From assembly GCF_019795155.1 (NCBI RefSeq), contig NZ_JAILYN010000033.1, positions 1 to 51,887 of the forward strand: a stretch of 51,887 nucleotides of DNA. The letters run 5' to 3'. A model generated the notes under the pieces. The model searched no databases, had not been told where the DNA came from, and worked only from the letters and a program-made list of their open reading frames with translations. Below, one piece after another: positions 39,097 through 50,029 of the stretch (the first letter of the stretch is position 1; each line of letters opens with the position of its first letter). Origin of the DNA: Marinobacterium arenosum (GTDB taxonomy: Bacteria > Pseudomonadota > Gammaproteobacteria > Pseudomonadales > Balneatricaceae). The position numbers were made by a program, and so were the translations under genes.

Positions 39097-39450
39097 TCAA
39101 ACCTTCTCGACTTCACATAACAGCGGGTGATTGCTCTCCCTTGCATATTGATTCACCATCGCCGCTTTAGTTTCAGCGACATCCCGGGTGAATACACCAC
39201 ACACGCCCTTCCCCTGTGTATGCACTGCAAGCATGATCTGAGTTGCCTTCTCCTGATCCATGCTGAAGAAAAGCATCAAGATCTCCACGACGAACTCCAT
39301 TGGAGTGTAGTCATCATTCAGCAGTACCACCCGATACATCGCCGGTTGCTTAAGCTCCGGCTTGGCCTCCTCGACAACGGTACCGGTACCCTGCCCGTCA
39401 TGCTGTTCCGGTTCATCCCCGCATACGATTAGTGCCTGACGATAACTCAT
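39097..39450 (-). CDS. clpS: ClpA adaptor protein (N-recognin)
   Basis: A 117-residue adaptor that binds destabilising N-terminal Leu, Phe, Tyr or Trp and hands substrates to ClpA. The ligand pocket residues lie in [18 protein letters not shown], and [20 protein letters not shown] and the [15 protein letters not shown] end are canonical. The N-terminal extension (first 30 residues) is variable and longer than in E. coli. The ribosome site is weak, so the exact start is less certain than the identity. Confidence 0.95.
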   Translation of the reverse strand: MSYRQALIVCGDEPEQHDGQGTGTVVEEAKPELKQPAMYRVVLLNDDYTPMEFVVEILMLFFSMDQEKATQIMLAVHTQGKGVCGVFTRDVAETKAAMVNQYARESNHPLLCEVEKV

Positions 39451-39605
39451 TGAGACTTTGTCCAGATTGAATACTATTAAATTACACTTATAACCATCAG
39501 TTCTATAAAGAACGATACGCTCTTATCAAAAGATATAAAATTGAAATCTAAGCGTATATTGCATTTTGAACGAGGTGCTATACTCCCGTAAAGCAGGAGA
39601 GCTTA

Positions 39606-39737
39606 GTGACTGATGTCCCTGTAGTAATGGCCTCATGCAGCCTCTGCAAAAATTGTAGCAGTCGCTGTCTCGGCTTGGCTGGCAGAACTATATCGTGTAG
39701 TCATATCAGGAGTACTGTATGCAAACAGGGAAAGTGA
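39606..39737 (+). CDS. Candidate 43-residue Cys-rich leader ORF overlapping cspD
   Basis: A GTG start has AGGAGA exactly five bases upstream, a better ribosome site than many real genes here. The predicted peptide is [20 protein letters not shown] followed by CLGLAG and ends RSTVCKQGK. It has six cysteines, four of them spaced C-x2-C-x2-C-x3-C (residues 11, 14, 17, 21) as in Fe-S or zinc knuckles. Its stop lies 19 bp inside cspD in another frame, so translation could affect cspD initiation. It may be chance; no homologue is known to me. Confidence 0.35.
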   Translation: MTDVPVVMASCSLCKNCSSRCLGLAGRTISCSHIRSTVCKQGK

Positions 39738-39931
39738 AATGGTTTAATAATGCGAAGGGATATGGATTCATTCTTTCGGATGAGTATGGAGAAGACCTCT
39801 TTGCACACTACTCAGCCATACAGGTAGACGGATACAAGAGCCTTAAAGCCGGACAGCAGGTCGAGTTCGAGACCCAGCCCGGCCCCAAAGGCATCCATGC
39901 AGTCAATATCAAGCCCGTAAACGGCCACTAA
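39719..39931 (+). CDS. cspD: Cold-shock-like protein CspD
   Basis: A 70-residue cold-shock-domain protein. RNP1-like KGYGFI and RNP2-like LFAHYSAI are present, giving single-stranded nucleic acid binding. The divergent clpS-clpA position is the conserved cspD location; E. coli CspD inhibits replication in stationary phase. AGGAG lies seven bases upstream of the ATG. It is followed by a strong terminator. Confidence 0.93.
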   Translation: MQTGKVKWFNNAKGYGFILSDEYGEDLFAHYSAIQVDGYKSLKAGQQVEFETQPGPKGIHAVNIKPVNGH

Positions 39932-40005
39932 CGGCCTAACGGCTGCCAGCCAGTTAGGCGCAGGCTATAGGGCCATCTGCATGTCTCCCGCCAAGGGATA
40001 ACCAC

Positions 40006-40032
40006 AGCCCATCGGCGCCCCGATGGGCTTTT
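40006..40032 (+). terminator. Terminator of cspD
   Basis: A 10-bp stem AGCCCATCGG / CCGATGGGCT with a CGCC loop followed by TTTT, about 75 bp after the cspD stop. Confidence 0.85.
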
Positions 40033-40140
40033 CGCCTTTGGCATCACATCTCCCATCACGCCAGATGCTAGCTGTTGTCGCCAACCACAGCCCGGGCTGC
40101 CCGGCCTGCCTCCCCGAAACGATCATCCCGTTCAAAACAG

Positions 40141-40168
40141 ATCCGCCCCACTCAGCGGCGGGGCGGAT
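40141..40168 (-). terminator. Terminator of icd
   Basis: Stem ATCCGCCCC / GGGGCGGAT around a 10-nt loop. Read on the minus strand it is followed by CTGTTTTG, appropriate for the icd transcript ending 40 bp upstream of it. Confidence 0.7.
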
Positions 40169-40206
40169 ATCAAGAAAAGTGCCGACCATGAATGCCAGCA
40201 GCGCAC

Positions 40207-41463
<1,257 letters not shown>

Positions 41464-41484
41464 TCTCTACTCCACTCTATAGAG

Positions 41485-41522
41485 GGGGACGCTCTGAATG
41501 ACTAATAATTGAGAACGTCCCC
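41485..41522. repeat. Inverted repeat in the icd leader
   Basis: GGGGACG (41485-41491) and CGTCCCC (41516-41522) flank an AT-rich 24-bp centre, 22 bp upstream of the icd start. It could be an operator or a leader hairpin; nothing identifies a binding protein. Confidence 0.45.
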
Positions 41523-41617
41523 TGGATTCGTATTAGAATATCGACTGCATGGCAGATATATTCCCTCTGCCCCTGCCCAGCTTAGTCGAACTCCGCCGCT
41601 ACTACACAACCAGACCA

Positions 41618-42253
41618 ATGTCGAACATCCTGCTATTCAACAAACCTTTCCAGGTTCTGACCCAGTTTACCGATGCGGAGGGGCGATCCACCCTGGCCGA
41701 CTACATCGACCAGCCCGGCTTCTATGCCGCCGGGCGATTGGATTACGATTCGGAAGGGTTGCTGCTGCTGACCGATGACGGCAGTCTGCAGAATCATCTG
41801 GCCCACCCGAAGTTCAAGCAGCCGAAAACCTACTGGGTGCAGGTGGAGGGCGAGCTCAGCGCGGAGGCGATCGAGCGACTGCAGCGTGGCGTGGAACTGA
41901 AGGACGGCCCGACCCGACCGGCCAAGGCGAGAATCATCAAGGAGCCGGCGGTCTGGCCACGCAACCCGCCGATCCGCGAACGACGGAATATCCCGACCAG
42001 TTGGCTGGAGCTGACCATCACCGAGGGCCGTAACCGGCAGGTAAGGCGGATGACCGCAGCGGTCGGCTTCCCGACCCTGCGGCTGATCCGGGCACGGATC
42101 GGTAACTGGTCGATAGAGGGGCTGGCGCCGGGCAGCTATCGCCAGGAAGTGGCAAACCTGCCGCGCCCGGCAGGCAAGGCTACTTCTTCCAGCGTCCGGC
42201 GGCAGCCAGGTCGCTCTGCTTCTGCTCGACCCAGCGCTCGCCGTCGGCGCTGA
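41618..42253 (+). CDS. rluE: 23S rRNA pseudouridine synthase E
   Basis: A 211-residue RsuA-family pseudouridine synthase, expected to modify U2457 of 23S rRNA. The catalytic Asp lies in [19 protein letters not shown] (Asp42). [22 protein letters not shown] and [19 protein letters not shown] are typical. The ATG at 41618 gives [12 protein letters not shown] as in the family; the frame is open 23 codons further up without a ribosome site. The last 24 codons, Arg/Ser-rich, extend 74 bp antisense into the 3' end of moaE, beyond the usual RluE C-terminus. Confidence 0.93.
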   Translation: MSNILLFNKPFQVLTQFTDAEGRSTLADYIDQPGFYAAGRLDYDSEGLLLLTDDGSLQNHLAHPKFKQPKTYWVQVEGELSAEAIERLQRGVELKDGPTRPAKARIIKEPAVWPRNPPIRERRNIPTSWLELTITEGRNRQVRRMTAAVGFPTLRLIRARIGNWSIEGLAPGSYRQEVANLPRPAGKATSSSVRRQPGRSASARPSARRRR

Positions 42254-42638
42254 TCTCTTTCTTCCAGAACGGCGCATCCTTTTTCAGGTAGTCCATGACG
42301 AACTGCGCCGCTTCGAAGGCGTCCTTGCGGTGACCGCTACCGACCCCAACGAACACGATGTTGTCGTTAAGATGCAGCTCGCCGACACGGTGAATGATGA
42401 TCACCTGCTGCAGATCCCAGCGCTGATGCGCCTGCTCGGCGATCTTCCGCAACGCATTTTCGGTCATCCCGGGATAATGTTCGAGAAACATCCCCTGCAA
42501 TTCACCGTCGACCAGCTCCCGAACGATGCCGGTAAAGGTCACGATCGCACCGCTGCTGGCATCCTCGGAGCGTAGCTGCTCGGCCAGGGCCGCCAGATCA
42601 AAGTCTTCATTCTGGACACGTACCAGGGTATTCGCCAT
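42180..42638 (-). CDS. moaE: Molybdopterin synthase catalytic subunit
   Basis: A 152-residue large subunit of molybdopterin synthase. It uses the MoaD thiocarboxylate to convert precursor Z to molybdopterin. [61 protein letters not shown] and PFWKKE (active-site lysines) are all present. No moaD or moaC is adjacent, so the pathway is dispersed. Its 3' end overlaps that of rluE tail to tail. Confidence 0.96.
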   Translation of the reverse strand: MANTLVRVQNEDFDLAALAEQLRSEDASSGAIVTFTGIVRELVDGELQGMFLEHYPGMTENALRKIAEQAHQRWDLQQVIIIHRVGELHLNDNIVFVGVGSGHRKDAFEAAQFVMDYLKKDAPFWKKEISADGERWVEQKQSDLAAAGRWKK

Positions 42639-42731
42639 CGCTTGCACTCGCCTGTCTGAAAGAGGAAAAATCATGACGTTAATGGTATCGTGTGCGGCCT
42701 TTATCTAACAGTACAACCCGATAGAGAAGCT

Positions 42732-43202
42732 ATGGTCTGGACACCCCATGCTACCGTCGCCACCATTGTCGAACGAGACGGCCGCTTTTTGCTGATTGAG
42801 GAGCGCGCCTCCGGCAGCATCGTGCTGAATCAACCGGCGGGTCATGTTGAAGAGGGCGAGCGCTTTATCGATGCCGCAGTCCGTGAAACCCTGGAAGAGT
42901 CCGCCTGGCATGTAGACCCGGAATACCTGGTCGGCCTGTACATTTACCAGGCACCGGCCAACGGCGTCACCTACCATCGCATGTGCTTCTATGCCAAGGC
43001 CCGCGAGCACGAACCGGAACGACCACTGGACGACGGCATCCTGCGTACCCACTGGCTGACCCGCGATGAGATCGCGGCACGCAGCGACAGCCTGCGCAGC
43101 CCGATGGTACTGCGTTGCATCGACGACTACCTGGCGGGTCAGCGTTACCCGCTCGATTTTATCTATGAACACCAGAATGAGATGAGTGCGGCGATTGAAT
43201 GA
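42732..43202 (+). CDS. nudJ: Nudix hydrolase NudJ (phosphatase-type)
   Basis: A 156-residue Nudix enzyme like E. coli NudJ, which hydrolyses nucleoside di/triphosphates and the thiamine intermediate [45 protein letters not shown] and [20 protein letters not shown] are closely NudJ-like. The Nudix box G-x5-E-x7-RE-x2-EE is intact, but the final Gly position is Ala (EESA). AGAGAAG precedes the ATG, and its stop overlaps the mnmA start (ATGA). The usual nudJ-mnmA-hflD-purB order supports the call. Confidence 0.92.
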   Translation: MVWTPHATVATIVERDGRFLLIEERASGSIVLNQPAGHVEEGERFIDAAVRETLEESAWHVDPEYLVGLYIYQAPANGVTYHRMCFYAKAREHEPERPLDDGILRTHWLTRDEIAARSDSLRSPMVLRCIDDYLAGQRYPLDFIYEHQNEMSAAIE

Positions 43203-44344
43203 GCACTAATAACCTCGACAACCAAGCCAAGAAAGTGATCGTCGGCATGTCCGGCGGTGTCGACTCCTCGGTCTCCGCACTGCTGTTGCTGCAGCAGGGT
43301 TACCAGGTGGAAGGCCTGTTCATGAAGAACTGGGACGAGGACGACGGCACCGAATACTGCACCGCCAAGGAGGACCTGGCCGATGCCCAGGCGGTCTGCG
43401 ACAAGCTTGGCATCCCCCTGCACAAGGCCAACTTTGCCGCCGAGTACTGGGACAACGTGTTCGAACACTTCCTGGCCGAGTACAAGGCCGGCCGCACGCC
43501 GAACCCGGACATCCTCTGCAACCGGGAGATCAAGTTCAAGGCGTTCCTGGAGTACGCCAAGGAGCTGGGCGCCGACCTGATCGCCACCGGTCACTACGTG
43601 CGGCGCGGCGAAGTCGACGGCGCCGCCGCCCTGTTGAAAGGGCTGGACGACAACAAGGACCAGAGCTATTTCCTGCACCAGGTCGGCACAGAGGAGTTGG
43701 CCCAGACCCTGTTCCCGGTCGGTGAGCTGGAAAAGCCGGAAGTACGCCAACTGGCCGAAGAGCACGACCTGGTTACCCACGACAAGAAGGACAGCACCGG
43801 CATCTGCTTCATCGGCGAGCGCCGTTTCGCCGACTTCCTGAAACAGTACCTGCCCGCCCAGCCGGGCAAGATCGAAACACCGGACGGCGACCTGATCGGC
43901 GAGCACAGCGGACTGATGTATTACACCATCGGCCAGCGCCAGGGGCTGCATATCGGCGGCCTGAAAGGCTACCCTGAAGCGCCCTGGTTCGTGGCCGGCA
44001 AGGATCTGGAGCGCAACGTGCTGATCGCCGTACAGGGCAAACAGCACGATCTGCTGTTCACCGATTGGCTGAGCGCCCAAGATATTTTCTGGATCTCCGG
44101 CCAGCCGCCGCAGACGCCGGCCCGGCTACACGCCAAGGTACGTTACCGCCAGTCGGACCAGGCCTGCACTCTGCAACGGCTGGACGACGGCAGCTGGCGG
44201 GTAGAATTCGACCAACCGCAACGGGCGATCACCCCGGGACAATCGGTGGTGTTCTACGATGGTGATATTTGCCTCGGCGGCGGTGTTATCGAAAATACCG
44301 GTAAAGACGGTGTTATAGATACCACCGGCCAAAAAGAACATTAA
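43199..44344 (+). CDS. mnmA: tRNA-specific 2-thiouridylase
   Basis: A 381-residue enzyme that thiolates U34 of tRNA-Lys, -Glu and -Gln using sulfur relayed by TusE. The PP-loop is [11 protein letters not shown] (residues 14-24); the catalytic cysteines lie in [12 protein letters not shown] and [12 protein letters not shown]; and [17 protein letters not shown] is conserved. It overlaps nudJ by four bases and is followed 12 bp later by hflD. Confidence 0.98.
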   Translation: MSTNNLDNQAKKVIVGMSGGVDSSVSALLLLQQGYQVEGLFMKNWDEDDGTEYCTAKEDLADAQAVCDKLGIPLHKANFAAEYWDNVFEHFLAEYKAGRTPNPDILCNREIKFKAFLEYAKELGADLIATGHYVRRGEVDGAAALLKGLDDNKDQSYFLHQVGTEELAQTLFPVGELEKPEVRQLAEEHDLVTHDKKDSTGICFIGERRFADFLKQYLPAQPGKIETPDGDLIGEHSGLMYYTIGQRQGLHIGGLKGYPEAPWFVAGKDLERNVLIAVQGKQHDLLFTDWLSAQDIFWISGQPPQTPARLHAKVRYRQSDQACTLQRLDDGSWRVEFDQPQRAITPGQSVVFYDGDICLGGGVIENTGKDGVIDTTGQKEH

Positions 44345-44356
44345 GCAGGATCGCGC

Positions 44357-45028
44357 ATGTCACGCCAACACGACGAACAAACCATCGCCCTGGCCGCCCT
44401 GTTCCAGTCGGCGGCCCTGGTCGACCAGATCGCCACCCGCGGCATGGTAGCCCAGAACAACTTCGAGAGTTCGATCTACAGCGTTTTCGTCACCAATCCC
44501 AAACAGACCGAGGATATTTTCGGCGGCACCCACGACCTGCCCTACAACCTCAGCCTGGGACTGCGTAACCTGCAGGACCTGGTCGAGCGCAGCAAAGCCG
44601 AACAGAACCGCAACGTCACCAACTACGCGCTGAGCATGATCCACCTGGAGCGCAAGCTCAGCGCCAACAGCGAGATGATGAAGCATATCGGCAACCGGCT
44701 GAACCAGATCCGTGAACAGGCCCGCTACTTCAACAGTGAAGGCGGCGACCCGATGGATAACCCCAGCGCGCTGGCCCATCCCAGTGTGGTCGCCAACCTG
44801 GCCAGCCTGTACCAGGAGACGTTGAGCACCTTCAAGTTCCGCATCCAGGTCGGCGGCGACCCGCGCCTGCTGCAGAACAGCGAAAACGCCGCCAAGATCC
44901 GCGCCCTGCTGCTGGCCGGTATCCGCGCGGCGATGCTGTGGCGCCAGGTCGGCGGTAAGCGCTGGCACCTGCTATTTTTCCGCTCCCGCCTCCGGCCGTC
45001 GCTGAAGAAGATCAAGCAGCCCCACTGA
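44357..45028 (+). CDS. hflD: High-frequency lysogenization protein homologue
   Basis: A 223-residue helical, peripherally membrane-associated protein of the HflD (YcfC) family. It binds phage lambda CII in E. coli, and its native cellular role is unclear. ALAALFQSAALVDQIATRG, LGLRNLQDLV and HLERKLSAN are typical. The position between mnmA and purB is the conserved one. A GC-rich hairpin at 45044-45067 follows. Confidence 0.95.
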   Translation: MSRQHDEQTIALAALFQSAALVDQIATRGMVAQNNFESSIYSVFVTNPKQTEDIFGGTHDLPYNLSLGLRNLQDLVERSKAEQNRNVTNYALSMIHLERKLSANSEMMKHIGNRLNQIREQARYFNSEGGDPMDNPSALAHPSVVANLASLYQETLSTFKFRIQVGGDPRLLQNSENAAKIRALLLAGIRAAMLWRQVGGKRWHLLFFRSRLRPSLKKIKQPH

Positions 45029-45043
45029 TCCCGCTTATCCCTT

Positions 45044-45067
45044 ACGCGCCGGCGTTCACCGGCGCGT
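45044..45067 (+). terminator. Weak terminator-like hairpin after hflD
   Basis: A 9-bp stem ACGCGCCGG / CCGGCGCGT with a 6-nt loop, 15 bp after the hflD stop and without a T-run. It may only attenuate transcription into purB. Confidence 0.45.
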
Positions 45068-45103
45068 GCCTTAGTTGCCGTCGCACCGCTGGCCCTTTTT
45101 GTC

Positions 45104-45109
45104 TATAAT
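45104..45109 (+). promoter_or_regulatory. Candidate -10 element of purB
   Basis: A perfect TATAAT lies 41 bp before the purB ATG. No consensus -35 is found at 16-18 bp; TTGCCG is 23 bp away. The call therefore rests on the -10 alone. Confidence 0.45.
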
Positions 45110-45125
45110 GCCGCCTTTCCGTTAA

Positions 45126-46514
<1,389 letters not shown>

Positions 46515-46555
46515 TCCTGTTTTTTACGGCTTAAATAAAAGTCGTAACACCGAAC

Positions 46556-46584
46556 AACGGGGCCCTCAGCGGCCCCGTTTTTTA
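46556..46584 (+). terminator. Rho-independent terminator of purB
   Basis: A 9-bp stem AACGGGGCC / GGCCCCGTT with a 6-nt loop, followed by a run of T residues, about 40 bp after the purB stop. Confidence 0.92.
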
Positions 46585-46708
46585 TACAGCTCCCTATCGC
46601 ACAGCACTCGCAGCTTTCGGCTTTACGCTCAATTTTCATAATTCTCCGCTATGCTCGCCCTCCACAGACTGTGGCACTATCTACGGCAGCAAACAGGAAC
46701 CTGAAGGG

Positions 46709-47548
46709 ATGAGTATGGAATCGATTACCGTGGCCGATGGCAGCGCCATCCGCTATATCAGCCTGGGCCAGGGGCGGCCGTTGATCTTTCTGCATGGCTG
46801 GACCGCCAATGCCCGCGAGTGGCTGCCGTTCGCCTCGGAGCTGGCCGACCGGTTCCAGGTGTTCTGCTGGGAAGCGCGCGGACATGGCAGCCAATCTGAA
46901 AACGCCGCAGTCGACGCCGATATCGAACGGATGGCGGACGACCTGCAGCAGCTGATCGAGCATCACGACCTGCACGAAGTCACCCTGATCGGCCACTCCA
47001 TGGGGGCGCTGACCGCCTGGGAGTACATGCGCCGCTTTGGCAGCGCTCGGCTGGCCGGGCTTTGCGTGGTCGACCAGTCGCCCAAGCTGGTCACCGACGG
47101 CAGCTGGCGCAAGGGTATCTACGGCGACTTCGACTATCACCGCAACCAGTCCTTCCTGGCACGCTTGCAAGAGGACTTCGCCGAAGGGGTGCTGGAGCTG
47201 GTCGCGCTGGGCAACAACCCGCGCTCCAGGGAGAATTACGAGCGTAATTCGCGCGGTTTCCAGCAGATGCGCGACTACCTGCGTTCGCTCAGCCCGGCGC
47301 CGCTGATCCAGTGCTGGGACTCGCTGACCCAGCGTGACTACCGCGAGCTGCTGGCCGAGATCGATATCCCGGCACTGCTGATCTATGGCGACCAGAGCCA
47401 GTTCTACTCCACCGAGCTGGCCCGCTGGGTGGCGGAACAGATCCCGCAGAGCGAGCTGCACATCTATGAGGAATCGGACCACAGCCCACACCTGTGGCAC
47501 CGCGAACGCTTTATCTGGGACCTGCGCCGCTTTGCGGACGCGCTTTGA
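46709..47548 (+). CDS. Alpha/beta-fold hydrolase
   Basis: A 279-residue cytoplasmic alpha/beta hydrolase. The oxyanion HGW lies in LIFLHGWTANAREW, the nucleophile elbow is IGHSMGALTAW (Ser near residue 97), the acid is in LLIYGDQSQFYS, and the catalytic His is in EESDHSPHLWHRE. The substrate is unknown; esterases, lactonases and C-C hydrolases share this plan. GAAGGG precedes the ATG. It stands between purB and trmJ with gaps on both sides, so it is likely monocistronic. Confidence 0.9.
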   Translation: MSMESITVADGSAIRYISLGQGRPLIFLHGWTANAREWLPFASELADRFQVFCWEARGHGSQSENAAVDADIERMADDLQQLIEHHDLHEVTLIGHSMGALTAWEYMRRFGSARLAGLCVVDQSPKLVTDGSWRKGIYGDFDYHRNQSFLARLQEDFAEGVLELVALGNNPRSRENYERNSRGFQQMRDYLRSLSPAPLIQCWDSLTQRDYRELLAEIDIPALLIYGDQSQFYSTELARWVAEQIPQSELHIYEESDHSPHLWHRERFIWDLRRFADAL

Positions 47549-47723
47549 TAGCCCTTCAATCGACCCAACCGGCGGCAATGGCTTGATCAATGCCGCCATT
47601 TCCGTTTCAATCCGGCTCCAGCACCTGAATCGCACCGGCGGCCCCGGCCGCGCCGATTCCCACCTCAATCGCACTCGGCTGCCGCACCCGGCAGCCGAAC
47701 CCAGACCGGATGCCAACAGTTAC

Positions 47724-48449
47724 ATGCTCGACAATATTCGTATCGTCCTGATCAACACTTTTCACCCCGGCAACATCGGCGCCGCCGCCCGCGCCATGAA
47801 GAATATGGGCCTCAGCCAGCTCTACCTGGTGCAGCCCAACGATTATCCCAGCGAAGAAGCGGTCTCCCGTGCCGCCGGCGCCAAGGACCTGCTCGACAAT
47901 GCCCAGGTGGTGGAGACGCTGGAGGAAGCGATCGCCGACTGCCAGCTGGTAATCGGCACCAGCGCCCGCGACCGCACCTTCAACCTGCCCAAGCTGGATG
48001 CCCGCGAATGCGGCCAGAAAGCGGTATCGGAAGCACGCACCGCACCGGTGGCGCTGGTGTTCGGTCGCGAAACCATGGGGCTGCACAACAGCGAGATCGC
48101 CCAGTGCAACTACCACGTCTATATCCCGGCCAATCCCGCCTATCCGGTACTGAACGTGGCCCAGGCGATCCAGCTGCTCTGCTACGAGATCTGGATGGCG
48201 GCCGAGCAGCAAAGTTACCCGGAACAGCCGCAGCCCTACCCGCTGCAAAAAGAGATGGGCCTGTTCTACGAACACCTGGAACGGGTACTGCGCCGCACCC
48301 GCTTCATCATCCCGCAGCACGAGGGTAAGGTACTGGAGAAACTGCGCCGCTACTTCAACCGCTCGCGGCCGGAGAAAGTGGAGCTCAATATGCTGCGCGG
48401 AATCCTGACCTCGGTCGAGGAAACCCTGGACGACAAGAAAGATAATTAA
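47724..48449 (+). CDS. trmJ: tRNA (cytidine/uridine-2'-O-)-methyltransferase
   Basis: A 241-residue SPOUT-class enzyme that 2'-O-methylates position 32 of several tRNAs. MLDNIRIVLINTFHPGNIGA is the family start; the SAM-binding knot has VFGRETMGLHNSEI and YPVLNVAQAIQLLCYEIW. The ATG at 47724 matches family length even though the ribosome site is weak; the frame is open far upstream, but that part has no protein character. The usual neighbours of this gene in other genomes (iscR, cysE or suhB) are absent. Confidence 0.96.
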   Translation: MLDNIRIVLINTFHPGNIGAAARAMKNMGLSQLYLVQPNDYPSEEAVSRAAGAKDLLDNAQVVETLEEAIADCQLVIGTSARDRTFNLPKLDARECGQKAVSEARTAPVALVFGRETMGLHNSEIAQCNYHVYIPANPAYPVLNVAQAIQLLCYEIWMAAEQQSYPEQPQPYPLQKEMGLFYEHLERVLRRTRFIIPQHEGKVLEKLRRYFNRSRPEKVELNMLRGILTSVEETLDDKKDN

Positions 48450-48499
48450 CGGCCATCCGCCATTTACCACGAATAACAACAGCTCCCGGAGAGACGCCC

Positions 48500-48748
48500 A
48501 TGCAAACTGAATTGAAAAACCTGCTGAGCCAGGCCGCCAACCTGCACGAGGGTCTGCAGAAGATGAGCCATCAGGCCGACAGCTACCAGTACAACGCCGC
48601 CGGCATCCGGGAGAACGCCCAGATCATCCGCAGCTGCCTGAACAAGGTCGGCAATAACCGGATCGCCGCGCTGTCCGCCCGCGACACCCGCAAGGTGATG
48701 GCCGAGATGGAGGAAGCGGTCGAGCGGCTGATGGAGTTCCTCGACTGA
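48500..48748 (+). CDS. Small helical protein of unknown function, coupled to roxA
   Basis: An 82-residue soluble protein, MQTELKNLLSQAANLHEGLQ and onward, almost entirely helical with a Glu/Met-rich C-terminus (KVMAEMEEAVERLMEFLD) suggesting a short coiled coil. GGAGAG precedes the ATG at ideal spacing. Its TGA overlaps the roxA ATG (TGATG), so the two are co-translated. I do not recognise a family. The coupling hints at a role with the ribosomal oxygenase or only in its expression. Confidence 0.75.
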   Translation: MQTELKNLLSQAANLHEGLQKMSHQADSYQYNAAGIRENAQIIRSCLNKVGNNRIAALSARDTRKVMAEMEEAVERLMEFLD

Positions 48749-49893
48749 TGGAGCAGACAAGCATCTTCGGTGAACTGAGTATCGAGCAGTTCCTGGCCGA
48801 ATACTGGCAGAAGAAACCGCTGCTGGTCCGGGGCGCCTTTGCCGATTTCGAATTCCCGGTCGGCGCCGACGAGCTGGCCGGCCTGGCCTGCGAGGAGGAG
48901 GTCGAGTCCCGGCTTATCCTGCAGGATGCCGATGGCGAGCAATGGCAGCTCGAGCACGGCCCGTTCGGCGAAGATCGCTTCACCAGCCTGCCGGAGCGGT
49001 ACTGGACCCTGCTGGTGCAGGCGGTCGATCACTGGGTGCCGGACGCCCAGGCGTTGATGGAGCAGTTCGATTTCGTGCCGAACTGGCGGCTGGACGACCT
49101 GATGATCAGTTACGCCGCCGACGGCGGCGGGGTCGGCCCGCACTATGACAACTACGACGTGTTCCTGATCCAGGCGGCAGGCTGCCGCCGTTGGGACGTT
49201 GGCGGCCTGTACGGCGAAGACAGCCCGCGCCGGCCGGATACCCCGGTGATGATCCTGCCGGAATGGCAGGCCGAGCAGAGCTGGCAGCTGCAACCGGGCG
49301 ATATGCTCTACCTGCCGCCACGGGTCGGTCATAACGGGGTCGCTGCCGGCGACGGCTGCCTGACCTACTCGGTCGGTTTCCGGGCCCCCGCCCACAGCGA
49401 GATTTTCCAGGGTTTCAGCCGTTTCCTGGCCGACCGGCTGGCCGGCGAGTTGCGCTATGCCGACCCTGACCTGCGGCGGCCGCAGCACCCGGGCGAAATC
49501 GACGACCGGGCGATCGAGCGGTTGCAGGCATTGATGCGCCAGTATATCGACCAGCCGGACCTGCTCAGCCGCTGGTTCGGCGAGTATATGACCGAGCCCA
49601 AGTACCCCGAGCTGGCCACTGATCAGGCTTCGATCAACAGCCCGCTACGGACCGGCGAGAGCCTCTATCGCAGCGAAGGCGCCCGGCTGGCCTACCGCCG
49701 TCAGTCGGATGGCGGTTACCTGCTGTTCGCCGATGGCCAATCGCACAGTTTCAATGAAGCCGAGCTGCCTTTGGTACAGCAACTGGCCGACAGCGGCTGG
49801 CTTGAATTGAACGCCGCACCGAGCGCTGCTGAGCGCAAGTTGCTGGAAGCGCTGCTTCGGCAGGGGTCGATCTACAGCGACCTGGACCAATAA
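48748..49893 (+). CDS. roxA: Ribosomal protein L16 arginine hydroxylase (JmjC/cupin)
   Basis: A 381-residue 2-oxoglutarate/Fe(II) oxygenase of the RoxA (YcfD) family, which hydroxylates an arginine of 50S protein L16. The iron ligands are His132 and Asp134 in VGPHYDNYDVFLIQ and His195 in RVGHNGVA. The N-terminal FLAEYWQKKPLLVRGAF and the C-terminal winged helix are typical. It is coupled to the small upstream gene. A REP pair separates it from the convergent LysR gene. Confidence 0.94.
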   Translation: MEQTSIFGELSIEQFLAEYWQKKPLLVRGAFADFEFPVGADELAGLACEEEVESRLILQDADGEQWQLEHGPFGEDRFTSLPERYWTLLVQAVDHWVPDAQALMEQFDFVPNWRLDDLMISYAADGGGVGPHYDNYDVFLIQAAGCRRWDVGGLYGEDSPRRPDTPVMILPEWQAEQSWQLQPGDMLYLPPRVGHNGVAAGDGCLTYSVGFRAPAHSEIFQGFSRFLADRLAGELRYADPDLRRPQHPGEIDDRAIERLQALMRQYIDQPDLLSRWFGEYMTEPKYPELATDQASINSPLRTGESLYRSEGARLAYRRQSDGGYLLFADGQSHSFNEAELPLVQQLADSGWLELNAAPSAAERKLLEALLRQGSIYSDLDQ

Positions 49894-49914
49894 GCCTCAT
49901 GGGCGCTGTATAGC

Positions 49915-49975
49915 GGTCGCCCTCGGAGCGGGCTGCTACGGCACGGCCCCTGTAGCAGCGGGCTCTGACCGCGAC
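49915..49975. repeat. Inverted pair of REP-like elements
   Basis: 49952-49975 (GTAGCAGCGGGCTCTGACCG plus CGAC) faces an inverted relative at 49915-49939, whose reverse complement starts GTAGCAGCCCGCTCCGAGGG. The pair lies in the convergent gap after roxA. It is the same family as the elements at 6436 and 23070. Confidence 0.75.
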
Positions 49976-50029
49976 AGCGGTTGGCAAGGCCTGCGGGCGA
50001 CGTAGATTTTGCAATGGCGACTTTGGTGG

